Made by a program: the position numbers and the translations under genes
Assembly (NCBI RefSeq): GCF_023159225.1
Contig: NC_063171.1
Coordinates: 5,437,501-5,501,500, forward strand
Direction of reading: 5' to 3'
DNA from: Perognathus longimembris pacificus
Lineage: Eukaryota > Chordata > Mammalia > Rodentia > Heteromyidae
DNA length: 64,000 nucleotides
Notes under the pieces: model-generated
Seen by the model: only the letters and a program-made list of their open reading frames with translations
Told to the model about the DNA's origin: nothing
Databases searched by the model: none
Shown: in pieces, positions 46,126-56,796 of the stretch
How the letters are laid out: each line of letters starts with the position of its first letter
Numbering within the stretch: the stretch's first letter is position 1

Positions 46126-46179
46126 CCCACTCTTGAAATGTAGTTTTTGTGCCTGAGGAACTAAATTTACTTTAATCTT

Positions 46180-46422
46180 TATTAAAATTTTATGCTCACA
46201 TGGGTCTTGAACTCAGTGCCACATGCTTTGGCTTGGCTTGCTTCCTCACGGCTGGTGCTCTACTACCTGAGCCATGCTTCCTGCCCAGATTTTACTGGGT
46301 AATTGGAAATGGAGTTTCATGGACATTTTTTTTTGCCTATAGTGGCTTCAAATTGTTTTCTTCCAGATGCCCAGCTCCTGAGTAACTAGGATGTCAAGTA
46401 TGATCCACCAATTCTCAGGTAA
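46180..46422 (-). mobile_element. B1-headed composite SINE, diverged
   Basis: GTCTTGAACTCAGTGCCACATG, GTGCTCTACTACCTGAGCCATG, GGGTAATTGGAAATGGAG and AGCTCCTGAGTAACTAGGAT. Confidence 0.7.
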
Positions 46423-46880
46423 TTAATTTAATTTTTAATCTTAAGTAGACAGTGCTACTGTGGCTAAATGCTTGCTAAATCATTCACATACTATAAACAA
46501 GGGAATAAGGGTATATATTCTGCCTTTGCATAAGTAGTCGTTTGATAACTTAGTTCTTCAGTCTTCCAAATGTATTTGAAAGAAAGTACACTATAAAGTG
46601 CATTGCTATACAGATGCAAACTCAATTGTGTGTTTGACGTTATGATGTGGCTGAGACCTTTTCAACAGCATAGAAGTAAAGGTCTTCTGCTTATTTCAGG
46701 AATCTTCCTAAACAACACAGATCACTGTAATCATCTGGGTTCATGATCTCTATGAGTAATACTTCACAAATAACACACTGATTCTGCAGTCTATATTTTA
46801 ACATGTATACCTAAGTCAAAAGTATTAGATTTCATCTTTTCTGAAGCACTTTTCCTATGTGCTCTTTAAAATTGCTTTAG
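46423..46880. other. No gene recognised
   Basis: A/T-rich non-coding DNA. Confidence 0.4.
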
Positions 46881-47087
46881 ACTAACAACTATGGACGCTA
46901 AGATAAGAGGATCAAAGTTTAAAGCCAGCCTAGGCAAAAATTTCTAAGGGACTCCAGCTTCAATTAATTAGCAAAAAGTAGGGCTGGTGGCATATCTCAA
47001 GTGGTAGAGTATCAGCTAAGCCAGAAAGTTTAGCAAGGTATGAGGCACTGAGTTCAAGCTATAGTAGTGGTACCAAAAAATAAATAG
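46881..47087 (+). mobile_element. B1-headed composite SINE, diverged
   Basis: AAAGCCAGCCTAGGC, linker TTCAATTAATTAGCAAAAAG, tail ATATCTCAAGTGGTAGAG and CACTGAGTTCAAGC. Confidence 0.65.
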
Positions 47088-47236
47088 TTTATAGCCTGAT
47101 TTCGTAGACCAAGCCAGTAAAATGAGGTTCAGTACTTAGAAGGACTTAGGTTCCAACTTGGAAGGACAATTCTCTTTTTCTATACAATTGAAGCTGAAAA
47201 TATGAAAACTGGATCCCATCCAAGATTGCCTGAGAG

Positions 47237-47320
47237 TAAGCACAACACAGTACAAATTAGAAGAAAGCAGACCTAAGGTAAGCACAACACAGTACAAATT
47301 AGAAGAAAGCAGACCTAAGG
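47237..47320. repeat. Perfect 42-bp tandem duplication
   Basis: The 42-bp unit beginning TAAGCACAACACAGTAC and ending GCAGACCTAAGG at 47237-47278 is repeated without change at 47279-47320. It is not part of a recognised repeat. Confidence 0.95.
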
Positions 47321-48644
47321 CATAATAGAGAGAAAGAATTTTGTTATGCCTTGGATCGAATCATGTCTACAAACAATGCTAATTGCCATAATCATGTTAT
47401 ACTATTGAGTTTTATGAGCCAATATGTTTCTTAGTTTTCCTAAACTAATTTGAATTAGGAGTTTGAATAAATGCTGTCAAAATGTCACAAATAGAAGAGC
47501 ATAGAATTTGGAATTCAACAAAATGTTTCTAATACATCTCAGATCCAGTTTTCACATCTAACAATGCCTTCCTCTGAGGCCTGCCCTGAGCACTAAATGA
47601 GATGCTATGTTCCATATGTTGGAGATTCTCTAATTATGCTGGTTCCTTTTTTATTGAATTTCCCTTGGGATGTAGATTGGTACGGCACCCAGGAATTCCC
47701 AGTGTCCCTTCTGTGCCTTTCATTAAAAGGTCTCCATTGACCCATGTGTGATGGGAGAGCACTGGGGGTTTAATTTGGAAATGGAAGGAGTATTTCCCAC
47801 AGCTGATAACAAAATATCTCTCACCCAGTGTCACACAGTTGGGAAGCACTAACATTTGCTCGTAATAATGGTGTGAGCTATGGTGGCTCTTCCTGTGGCC
47901 TGTGCTTCTTGCTGCCTGTCAGCAGGATAGTGAAGATTATACTATGCATGCTCTGGTCACATGATGCTGTCCCCTTGGTCTTCTCAAACAAACTGTGTGG
48001 AATCTCCTCCATCGGCACTGAAGATTTACTTGCTTTTTCTGATCATAGTGGATTTACGTTAAGCAGCTTAATAATCAGACTGAATATAATTAGCTAATCA
48101 TTTGTAGGATTATCAAGGCTAAAAAATCGACACAGTGAAATACAGTAAGTATGTTTCTGACTATCTAAATATCTGTATTAATAGAAGTGACCAGATTATA
48201 CAATTCTAATGTACTTTCAAGGAAATATCCCTGGCATGAAGGATTAGAAATACGTTTAAGCTAAATTTAGAATTCAGGAAAAGTAATCTTACAGCTTACT
48301 TTCTCTTACTTTTTGCTTTAACTAAGCTTTTAAGCTGAATAAATTCAAGATGTTTAAACAGTTGAGTCTATATTAGTATGCTATGGTTCATTATAAAATA
48401 CAGCTGTAGAATCATTGTCAAATTGCCCCTGAATACCTGCTTAGTCATAATGAGAAATCTCTAACAAAGGCAGGAATGTCTTTCTTACCTATTAAATTTT
48501 AGTTCTTTATCTATATTTATCTTCCTTTACCAAATCCTCAGCCCCATCTCTGACACATTGTGTTGATTCATGAAAACATCTTAATCTCCCCAGCAAAGGG
48601 CTACTTTCTATTGTCCACTAAGCTGTGTATAAAATAATCTTTTC
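47321..48644. other. No gene recognised
   Basis: About 1.3 kb of unique-looking A/T-rich DNA. Homeodomain-type ATTAGCTAATCA lies near 48085, but this is only a string match. Confidence 0.4.
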
Positions 48645-48868
48645 CAGTGTCAAGATTTGAACTCAGAGCCTCACACTTGTGTTTACTTGCTCAGCTGGCA
48701 CTCTAGCACCTGGAGTCACTACCACCACCTCCAGCCCGACTTTTTGCTGGTTAATTGGAGATGAAGTCTTATGAACCTCTTGCCCAGAGTGTCTTTGACC
48801 CATGATCCTCCAGATCTCAGCTTCCTGAATAACTAGAATTACAAAGATGAGCCACTGGTACCCAATTC
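48645..48868 (-). mobile_element. B1-headed composite SINE
   Basis: AAGATTTGAACTCAGAGCC, GGTTAATTGGAGATGAAGTC, and CTCAGCTTCCTGAATAACTAGA. Confidence 0.75.
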
Positions 48869-49014
48869 AAACAACCTCTTGTAACTTTAAGATTTTCTTT
48901 CACTCATTGAAAAGTTTATTATAGTGTGCTTCAAAATGCTCCAAAATGGAGATTGTAATACACTGTATTAGTCCACCCATATAACTTTTAGACATTTCTT
49001 AAGCAGTTGGAATT

Positions 49015-49104
49015 TAGGAGAGGAGTTCTAGGAGTCAAACCCAGCATTTGTCTATACTAAATATACTCACACACTACCACTGAGCTATACTCATGGGAAA
49101 TCAA

Positions 49105-49173
<69 letters not shown>

Positions 49174-49421
49174 CTCTGTCTTTCTCTCTCATATGCTTGT
49201 CCTAAGGCCTGGGCTGAGCACTGTCCCTCAGGATTTTGTTGTTGTTAAAAGCTAGTGCTCTATCACTTGAATCACAGCTCCACTTCTGGCTTTTTTCTTA
49301 GCAGTTAATTAGAGATAAGACTCTCACAGACTTTACTGCCCAGGCTGGCTTTGAACTGTAATCCTCAGATCTCAGCCTTCTGAGTAGCTAGGACTACAGG
49401 TGTGAAACATGGGCAGCCAGA
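49015..49421 (-). mobile_element. ID-like fragment, (CT)n microsatellite and composite SINE
   Basis: 49.02-49.10 kb is an antisense ID-like unit (AGGAGTCAAACCCAGC, CACTACCACTGAGCTATAC). A (CT)n run at 49104-49168 follows. 49.20-49.42 kb is a full antisense composite SINE (GCCTGGGCTGAGCACTG, AGTTAATTAGAGATAAGAC, TGAGTAGCTAGGACTACAGG). Confidence 0.75.
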
Positions 49422-50070
49422 TTCTCTTTCTTGTCTTATTAAATACTATAAGAATTTGCCCCACCTACCCTCCCCTCATCTCTGTCTCAGCCCTGATAGT
49501 GCAAGATAAACTGTCAAAAATTACTTGTTGCAAAAGTTTCTGCATCTCTACCAAGTCTCTCTTCTTGAGAGTAGGTGTTTCACTTAAAGATTATTTATAG
49601 AAGAGATAGACCTAAAAACAAATGTCAGTAAAAACAGAAATACCAGAAAGATAGGTGACAGTTTTTCTTACTATCAATTTCACAATTCTCTTGACTAGGG
49701 AAGGAAATAATAGAGATGAGAAGAATCAAGTAAGACAGGTTTGGCCCTACCCCTCCTGCCTGCCATGATTTTTGAGTGATAAAAAACACCTTTGATAGGG
49801 TTAGGATCTTTCAGTAAAGGGAGGTTTGTGGCCTGCTTTTTGTCTAGACATCCCAGAGGCAACAAATCCTCAGAGGGCTGTTTTTTTTTTTTATGTTGAT
49901 GTGTACTGGGGACTTGGTTTCTACTCCTTGAAGTTCTCCCTTGAATCTCAATGGTTATCATTTGGAACTACATGTCCCAGTGTGCCTTGTCAGTCAGGTT
50001 TCTGCTCAGGAGCTCCTAGTGGAAGGGGCTTTTGGGAGATCGTAAGGAAATGTTGGATAATAAGTATAGC
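49422..50070. other. No gene recognised
   Basis: Open frames at 49695-50077 overlap on opposite strands and lack motifs. Confidence 0.4.
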
Positions 50071-50290
50071 AACATGAAAAAGAATGAAGCTGGACCGCTC
50101 CCTCACACCATGTTCACTTAAAAATGGATCAAGACTGAAATGTACCTACCAGAACTATAAAATTCTTTAAAGAAAATGTAGATTAGAGGTAAATCTTCAT
50201 GATCTTAGATTTGGAAGTAGAATCATTGAAACAACACTAAAATCTCAAGCAACAAAAGAAGTTGAAGAGAAATTGTGCTTCATCAAAATT

Positions 50291-50509
50291 AAAAATGGTG
50301 GGGCTGGGGATATAGCCTAGTGGCAAGAGTGCTTGCCTCGGATACACGAGGCCCTAGGTTCGATTCCCCAGCACCACATATACAGAAAACGGCCAGAAGC
50401 GGCGCTGTGGCTCAAGTGGCAGAGTGCTAGCCTTGAGCGGGAAGAAGCCAGGGACAGTGCTCAGGCCCGGAGTCCAAGGCCCAGGACTGGCCAAAAAAAA
50501 AAAAATGGT
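50291..50509 (+). mobile_element. IDL-Geo SINE, well preserved
   Basis: Dimer with box B GGTTCGATTCC, the G-rich variant GCGGCGCTGTGGC and GAGCGGGAAGAAGCC, and an A13-type tail. AAAAATGGT lies at 50291-50299 and 50501-50509. It sits in the old L1. Confidence 0.92.
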
Positions 50510-50624
50510 TATGCACCAAGACCACATAATCAAAAAGTAAAAAGACAGCACACAACCTGGGAGAAAATATTTCATAATCATATATCTGGTAAGGGACTTG
50601 TATCTAAAATATGTAAGTGGTAAA

Positions 50625-50858
50625 CCAGGCATTGATAGTTCACACCTATGATCCTAGCTACTCAGGAGGCTGAGATCTGAGGATTCCAGTTCAAATCCAA
50701 CCTGGGCAGGAAAGTTCACAAGACTCTTATGCCCATTAACCACTCAAAAGCAGGAAGTAGAGCAGTGACTCAAGTGGTAAAACACTAACCTTGAGAAAAA
50801 AAAGATTAAGGCCAACACCCAGGACCAGCACAAAAAGAAAAAAAGAAAGAAAGAAAGA
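50625..50858 (+). mobile_element. B1-headed composite SINE
   Basis: GATCCTAGCTACTCAGGAGGC, GAGATCTGAGGATTCC, linker CCCATTAACCACTC, tail GTGACTCAAGTGGTAAAAC and CCAGGACCAGC, ending in an A/G-rich tail. Confidence 0.8.
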
Positions 50859-50945
50859 GGGGCTGGGGATTTAGCTCAGTGGAAGAGCGCCTGTCTGATG
50901 AGCGCATGGCCCCGAGTTTGGTCCTCAGCTCTGGAAAAAAAAACA
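50859..50945 (+). mobile_element. Classic ID SINE monomer
   Basis: GGGGCTGGGGATTTAGCTCA followed by GTGGAAGAGCGCCTG and GTCCTCAGCTCTGG plus an A-rich tail. This is close to the rodent ID consensus derived from tRNA-Ala/BC1, and it shows the ID lineage without the Geo half. Confidence 0.9.
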
Positions 50946-50969
50946 AAACAACAACTATAAAAGACAGAC

Positions 50970-51175
50970 AGAGAGGCTGGGGATATGGCCTAGTGGCAAG
51001 AGTGCTTGCTTCCCATACGTGAAGCCCTGGGTTCAATTCCCCAGCACCACATATACAGAAAACGGCCAGAAGTGGCACTGTGGCTCAAGTGGCAGAGTGC
51101 TAACTTCTGAGCAAAAAGAAACCAGGGACAGTGCTCAGGCCCTGAGCCCAAAAGCCCCAGAACTGGCACAAAAAA
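50970..51175 (+). mobile_element. IDL-Geo SINE
   Basis: Full dimer (GAGGCTGGGGATATGGCCTA, GGTTCAATTCC, GTGGCTCAAGTGGCAGAGTG, CAGAACTGGC, A-tail). It leads into the purine microsatellite. Confidence 0.9.
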
Positions 51176-51180
51176 AAAAG

Positions 51181-51236
51181 ACAGAAAGAAGGAAGGAAGG
51201 AAGGAAGGAAGGAAGGAAGGAAGGAAGGAAGGAATA

Positions 51237-51303
<67 letters not shown>
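51181..51303. repeat. (GGAA)n/(GAAA)n microsatellite
   Basis: (GGAA)n then (GAAA)n, about 120 bp, probably expanded from the A-tail of the preceding SINE. Confidence 0.95.
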
Positions 51304-51344
51304 CCCAATAACAAAACAGACAAATTAGTCAAGAAGTTGAAAAG

Positions 51345-51540
51345 CTCTGGGCTTCAGTACCTTACGCTGATATTATCCTACCTACTTGGCAAGTGAAGAT
51401 CTGGAGGAGGATTATAGTTTAAGCCAGCCAGAGGAAGAAAAGTCTTCATCTTCACTTATACAACAAATTAGTCAGGCTGAAAACATGGCTCAAGTGATGG
51501 AGCACCAACAAAGCAAATAGGACAAGCAAGCAAGGAGGAA
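51345..51540 (+). mobile_element. Diverged composite SINE
   Basis: CCTACCTACTTGGCAAGTGAAG, AGTTTAAGCCAGCC, then ATGGCTCAAGTGATGGAGCAC. Confidence 0.6.
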
Positions 51541-51861
51541 GGGGAATGGAAAAGAAAAGAGAGGAAAGGAGAGGAAATTGAAAAGCATTTGAAGAGCTAT
51601 AACCCAAAAGAAGATATGCACATAGCCAATAAACATAAGAAAAAATTCTCCACAGCATTAGCCATCGGGTAAATGCAAGTCAGAGTCACAATGGAATGTC
51701 ATTTCATACTTACTAAGAAAGCTTCAATAATAAAAGGTGTTTAAGGACAAACAGTTAATAAGTGTTCATGAGAATGTGGAGAAATCAGAAGAGTCTTACA
51801 TCACCCTCAAAATGTAAACTTGTGTAGTTGCTTTGGAAATCAGCATAACAAATCTTCAAAA

Positions 51862-52158
51862 AGTTAACCTTAACTTAAAGGGAATACCAAAATCGAGAGA
51901 CACAGTGTAAAAAGACGAACAACTACAAAAGCAATACTTGCAAAACTGTTTAGTGTAAATCAACTGAACAACTGATGGGGGAAAAGGGAAAGGAGGAGGG
52001 GGGATTGAGGGAGGAGGTAACAAACAGTACAATAAATGTATGCATTGCCTAATGTATGAAACTGTAACCTCTCTGTACATCAGTTTGATAAAATGTTTTT
52101 AAAATTTTATTGATATTGTAATTAAACTTATAATAAAAGCAAAAAATAGTTAACCTTA
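51862..52158 (+). mobile_element. 5'-truncated L1 3'UTR with 11-bp TSD
   Basis: GGAATACCAAAATCGAGAGAC, AATCAACTGAACAACTGATGG, ACTGTAACCTCTCTGTACATC and TTTGATAAAATG, plus about 45 bp of A/T-rich end. AGTTAACCTTA lies at 51862-51872 and 52148-52158. It is inserted in the old L1. Confidence 0.8.
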
Positions 52159-52227
52159 GAGTTTTTATATTACTCAGATTCCATCTCTAAATATGTTCCT
52201 GACCTATAGACTTCCGGTCAAAACTCA

Positions 52228-52254
52228 TGTGTATGTGTGTATGCATATGTGTGT

Positions 52255-52306
<52 letters not shown>
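52228..52306. repeat. (GT)n microsatellite
   Basis: Long GT array with a few early interruptions. Confidence 0.95.
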
Positions 52307-52720
52307 TATTGGAAATTAGGCTTAAGACCTTGTACATGCTCTCAAAAAGTTTTACCTTAATGGTAAAAGTATAGCCAAAAAGTGGAAATATCCCAAATAA
52401 CTATTTGGTAAGTGGATAAATAAATTATGATAACTAAAAAACAATTCAATATTATTTAGCAAAACAAATGAAATTATGACACCTTCTGCATGAATGGATT
52501 ATAATGTTGGAAGCATTCAGCTGAGTGAAAGAATCCAATTACCAGTGACCAAAATTTTGAGATTCAATATATTTTACATGATACTTACATTTACATGTAT
52601 ATGTATATATATAGTGTAGGCAAATTTAGAAAGATTTAAAAAACAATTGCATGGTTGCTCAAGACTGGGAGAAGGACTAGGGATTAAGGATGAAAGCAGA
52701 AAGAACTTCTTTAGGGGTGT

Positions 52721-54413
52721 AATTTAAACATTCTTAAACTTTATGTGGTGCTGGCTTCCTCTCTGTAAAAACACTGAAGGCATTGAATTCTACGCTGTAA
52801 ACAGATGCACTGTGTGGCTCATATGCTATGTCTCAGTGCGTTTGTTTCAGCAAGTCTGAAGTGAAGGAGGGAAGCTGAGACACAGCCTTTGGCTCTGGCC
52901 CCAGGGATCTCTAGGAAAACACTGGCCTTGCAAGGCAAAAACCACAGGTTTGCCAGAACCAGGAATGGCCCGGTGGGTGTGGTTTTCTACCATATCAGTA
53001 GTAGTTTCTCAAAGTCCCTGGACCTGGACCAGCTTCATCATACCTCCTCTTTTTCTCTTTATCATCCTCTCCAATGATTCTTTAACTTTGTCCCCTCAGT
53101 TAAACTCCACTCTGATTCAAATCCTAAAGTGCTTTGTTTTCTAAAGTAAAAATCCTGATTGATTGTCTGGCAGGCATCCAGCTTACTTCTGTGTGCTCTG
53201 CCTAACACATTATTTATTCAGGCACTCATCCCTCTCCCCAATAACCAAGAAAGGAAAAGAACAGTAATTCCTCCCTCAACTTCAGTCTGATTTTGATCAA
53301 AGAGTAATCTTATTCTTTATGCTGAAAATTGCTTCAGAAATGGGCATGTGACTCAATTACACCAATGAAAGAAGAGAGTATTTTTTCCCAGACTTTTGGA
53401 GCACTCTGTTCCATTCTTAAGAAGCATGAATAACTTGTTGGATATAAAAAGGACATGCTAGTTGCTGATAGCAACTGTCATACAATCCAACCTTGTCATG
53501 AAGGTGGCTGGATAGAGTCAAGACTGGAGTCTTAACTTCCATCAGGAACCACTGGGTCTACACAGCCTGCAGCCCAACTGACCTCTTGAATTTACCTGAC
53601 CAGGTAAAAATCACATCTTGATTCTTTGGGCCACCATGGTTTGTCACTGTCTCTAGAGGGAGAAGACTTGAGAAAATGCCCAAGTTTTCTTATAGCCTCA
53701 GAGTGGCACAAGACATCATCCAAAATGATACCTAAAAGCTGAAAACTGTGAGAGGGACCAGTGCACCTAGAGGAAGCTTGCAGACATGACAAGAGGATAA
53801 GGAAGCACAAGCAACAACCAGAGACCTCATAGGAATATGGATGTGACAGCTGACTCCACAAGAGGAGACTGACCCAAAACCATGTGGTACCACCATCACC
53901 ACAAATGCATGGAGGACAATGATATCCAGGTGACACACTCTTCTCCCTTGACATTTCAATGCAGTTCAGGATCCTGCCCTCATTTCTCACACCTTGGAAA
54001 GGTAGTGAATTGATTCTGCTGATTTTCCACCATCAAATGCAATAGAAGTGTAAGATAAGGATACTCAGATCATAGAAAAAATAAATAGAATTATAGCTGA
54101 AAAAATTATAACCCTAGGAGTGTATATCCAATCATGCAGGACTTCTTAGGCCAGGTAGGAGCCATGGTTGTTTTGGTCATCTTCAGTGTCCTCGACCCAT
54201 CCTGTGCTTGCCAGCCCTGCCCTCAGAGAGAGCCGGAGCCATCCTCACTGCCTCCTCCCCAACAGCCAATGCCCATCTGGAATTGTTCACTGCAGTCTCA
54301 CACCTTCTCTTCTGCAGGTTTTATACTGAGATGGGGGTGGGTGTAGATCTGGCTCCTCAGCCAGCAGTAACCCTTCCCACCATGGTCTCTATCCAAATAA
54401 AGATATGTAGCTA
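52721..54413. other. No gene recognised; possibly ancient repeat debris
   Basis: About 1.7 kb. GGGCATGTGACTCAATTACACCAATGA near 53345 resembles strings found in old mammalian interspersed repeats, but I cannot assign it. A 132-codon minus frame (53592-53990) has no recognised domain. Confidence 0.35.
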
Positions 54414-54414
54414 G

Positions 54415-54770
54415 ATGTCTTAGTCCTTTTTGTGCTGCTGTAACAAAAGAACACCGAGTAATTTGTGACCAATGTATTTTCCACACCTTTGATTCTATGA
54501 GGCTAGCAGTCCAGGGGGTAGTAGTTTGCAGAGGCCTTCTTGTTGTGTCATCACCTGCCAGACGGACAGAGAGAAGGCACGAGAGGGTGTGTGAACTCAC
54601 TGAGTTATAACAGTCCACCCATGAGGGTGGGACCCTTCTAAGCTAAACACCTCATGTATCCTCACAGTGGCGGTTAAAGTTCAATGTGACTTTGGGAAAG
54701 AACCAATGTTCAAGCATTGCTATAGGCAAGAGAAATGTAGAGACATGCCCCTAAATTCTCATCTTCAGAC
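54415..54770 (-). mobile_element. MaLR-type LTR (antisense)
   Basis: CTTAGTCCTTTTTGTGCTGCTG followed by TAACAAAAGAACACCGAGTAA is the complement of a MaLR LTR 3' end. The rest has the expected ACCCATGAGGGTGGGACC-type stretch and a decayed GGTTAAAGTTCAATGTG segment. No internal region is attached. Confidence 0.65.
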
Positions 54771-54837
54771 CTATTCTTCCTTACACATCTTCCAAAGTCT
54801 TACTGTTCTAAATCTGATGTAAAGAATACATCTTAGG

Positions 54838-55042
54838 GGCTGGGAATATGGACTAGTGGCAAGAGTGTTTGCCTGATATACATGAAACCCTGGGTTTGAT
54901 TCCCCAGCACCACATATATAGAAAATGGCCAGAAGTGGCACTGTGGCTTAAGTGGCAGAGTGCTAGCCTTGAGCAAAAAGAAGCCAGAGACAATGCTCAG
55001 GCCCTGAGTCCAAGGCCCAGGACTGGCAAAAAGAAAAAACAA
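54838..55042 (+). mobile_element. IDL-Geo SINE
   Basis: Full dimer with box A region ATGGACTAGTGGC, GGTTTGATTCC box B and CCAGGACTGGC end. The TSD is not obvious. Confidence 0.9.
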
Positions 55043-55184
55043 CAACATTTTAATAACAACTGGTGGATAATGTTCAGCTCACAGTTGGTCTCACTTGGCA
55101 CACTACAAGTTTTTGTAAGTGCTCTAATGTAGTTGGATGTAGGCAAGTGCAGCACTCAACACAATTGCTTTCACAGAGGGTTCC

Positions 55185-55492
55185 TTTTTCTTTTGTTTGG
55201 ACAATAGGCTTCGAATTCAGGGTGCACTTGCTAGGCAGCTACTTTACCACTTGAATCATGCCTCCAGCCCACTTGTTAAAGTTACCTTTTCATTGTCTGC
55301 CATTCTTGCCAATCTAGATAACAACTCTTATATTTGTGTCTCCCATCTGGCTAGGACAACAGGTGTGTACCACTTCATTGGTTGATGTGGCGTTGTACAG
55401 ACATTTTGCTCAACTGGACTTGAATTACAATCCTCCTAACCTCATCTTCCCAAATAGCTAGGGTTACACACCTGTGCCACCATGCCCAGCAT
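55185..55492 (-). mobile_element. Diverged SINE pair (tRNA-like tail + B1-like)
   Basis: TTCGAATTCAGGGTGCAC, TACCACTTGAATCATGCC, then after about 100 bp GACTTGAATTACAATCC, AAATAGCTAGGGTTACACACC and TGTGCCACCATGCCCAGC. Confidence 0.6.
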
Positions 55493-55829
55493 CATTCCTT
55501 GTTTCTTAACTTTCATTTTCCTTGTTTGTATTATAACATCTTAAAGCAAATTCCATTTTCTCAATGCTGTTATAGATTAGCCAAAGGAGAAACAAACTGA
55601 TGCTAATTCAAATGCCTCAGTCCTGAGGATAAGAAATGTCCATATTTTGTTCCAGAAGAAAGAAATCACTATGAAAACAAGAATACTGAACAGAATAGAA
55701 AAATAAAGCTAAATATCAGATTGATGGGTTTGTATTTGACTTCTATTATTACACTTCTATTAAAGATGTCTAAATCCATTGTCTTACAGAAAATAATTTC
55801 ATCTTTACATCACCATGAAGCTGGTTAAA
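55493..55829. other. No gene recognised
   Basis: A/T-rich DNA. Confidence 0.4.
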
Positions 55830-56395
55830 ATTGGTTTGGGAAGGGGGAAAGGAAATGAGAGAAAGCGATGGAAGGGCTAAGTCTGATCTAGGTATATTGA
55901 AAGTATATGTGGATATACAAATATTCAAAACAGTACTCCCTTATACTACTGATATGAATAAAACTGTAGCTTCGCATTTTCTCTCATATGTGAAAGCTAA
56001 AATTAGTTTATAAACACATAAGTAAATTTACTGGATGATATACAAGTGTATACAAATATATTAACTTAAATACAGTAAACTAAGGGGGAAATGCAGTGTA
56101 GACCCTTAGAAAGGCAAAATAAACACCAAGAAATGGGAACTTGAAAGGGATATATGGAGCTCAAGCAGAGAGGGGTACATGAATGAAGAGAAGGGAAAGA
56201 GAATGCACTCAACAAATTCAATATATAACCTACAAAATTAATAAAAGTGAGGGAAGGGGGTGTTGGGAGGGATTGGTGAGAATGTTGAGAGGGGTGACAT
56301 TGATCAAGATGAATCATATTCATAAACTGCATGGTTGGATGACAACTCCATTGACAATTTTAAATGTAGGAAAAAATTAAAGATATTCTGTAACT
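55830..56395 (+). mobile_element. L1 3'UTR-like sequence, diverged
   Basis: GGAAAGGAAATGAGAGAAAGC, TATTCAAAACAGTACTCCC, then GATCAAGATGAATCATATTC and CTCCATTGACAATTTTAAATG echo the 3'-end family near 9.1 and 26.2 kb. Confidence 0.4.
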
Positions 56396-56796
56396 GACCA
56401 TTTGCTAGAAAATATTACTGAAAGAAAGCGATCAATGTTTACTAAGTTCCCAAAACGTTCAATTGTTTATTTCTTTTTTTTTTTTTTACAAGTTCACATG
56501 GCATGTTGAGAATAATTACAGCAGTGGTATAACTCTTGTTTCCATAACGTGGAGTTCATTTCACTTGACATCTTCTTATGTCATATGGATGTAGCTATTG
56601 GGGTATTTTGGTCTTCTACCACGACTAGCCTATTCATGTACTAGCTATTCTCTATGAGGGACACCATAGGGTTTATGTTTCTTTGGGTCTGGGTCACTTC
56701 ACTTAGTATGATTTTTTCCAAGAGCTTCCATTTCCTTACAAATGGGGCAGTGTCATTCCTTCTGATGGAGGCATAGAATTCTATTGTGTATATGTA

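Larger units (their letters stand above)
39719..46134 (-). mobile_element. Full-length L1 (LINE-1) retrotransposon, inactivated
   Basis: The element runs from its 5' end at about 46125 to its A-tail (complement of T-run 39726-39734), about 6.4 kb. CCCACTCTT occurs at both edges (39719-39727 and 46126-46134), a 9-bp TSD. In order on the minus strand: G+C-rich 5'UTR, ORF1, a 47-nt gap, ORF2 and a 3'UTR of roughly 220 nt ending CAATTAATAAA plus A-tail. The 3'UTR is distinct from, though similar to, that of the L1 tails at 2.5, 8.9, 39.3, 52.1 and 60.8 kb, so at least two subfamilies are present. No SINE interrupts it, which suggests a relatively recent insertion despite broken ORFs. Confidence 0.93.
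50071..52720 (+). mobile_element. Old L1 ORF2/3' region dispersed by younger insertions
   Basis: Decayed ORF2 C-terminal sequence occurs in order at 50.07-50.29, 50.51-50.62, 51.59-51.86 and 52.35-52.60 kb. Examples: AAATGTACCTACCAGAACTAT, AAATATTTCATAATCATATATC, CATTAGCCATCGGGTAAATGC and GTGGATAAATAAATTATGATAA. All pieces are on plus and collinear, so one old L1 has been split by the SINEs, microsatellites and L1 tail listed separately. Confidence 0.6.

Noticed and set aside
45517..46143. 208-codon plus-strand frame as a protein
   Set aside because: It lies antisense within the L1 5'UTR; CpG-rich composition explains the open frame.
50859..50945. tRNA-Ala gene
   Set aside because: It has tRNA-like box A and B but matches the ID SINE with an A-tail, not a foldable tRNA. 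The same applies to the ID halves of IDL-Geo.
51181..51303. Repeat array as CRISPR-like or protein repeat
   Set aside because: Simple GGAA/GAAA microsatellite in a mammalian context; no spacer structure.
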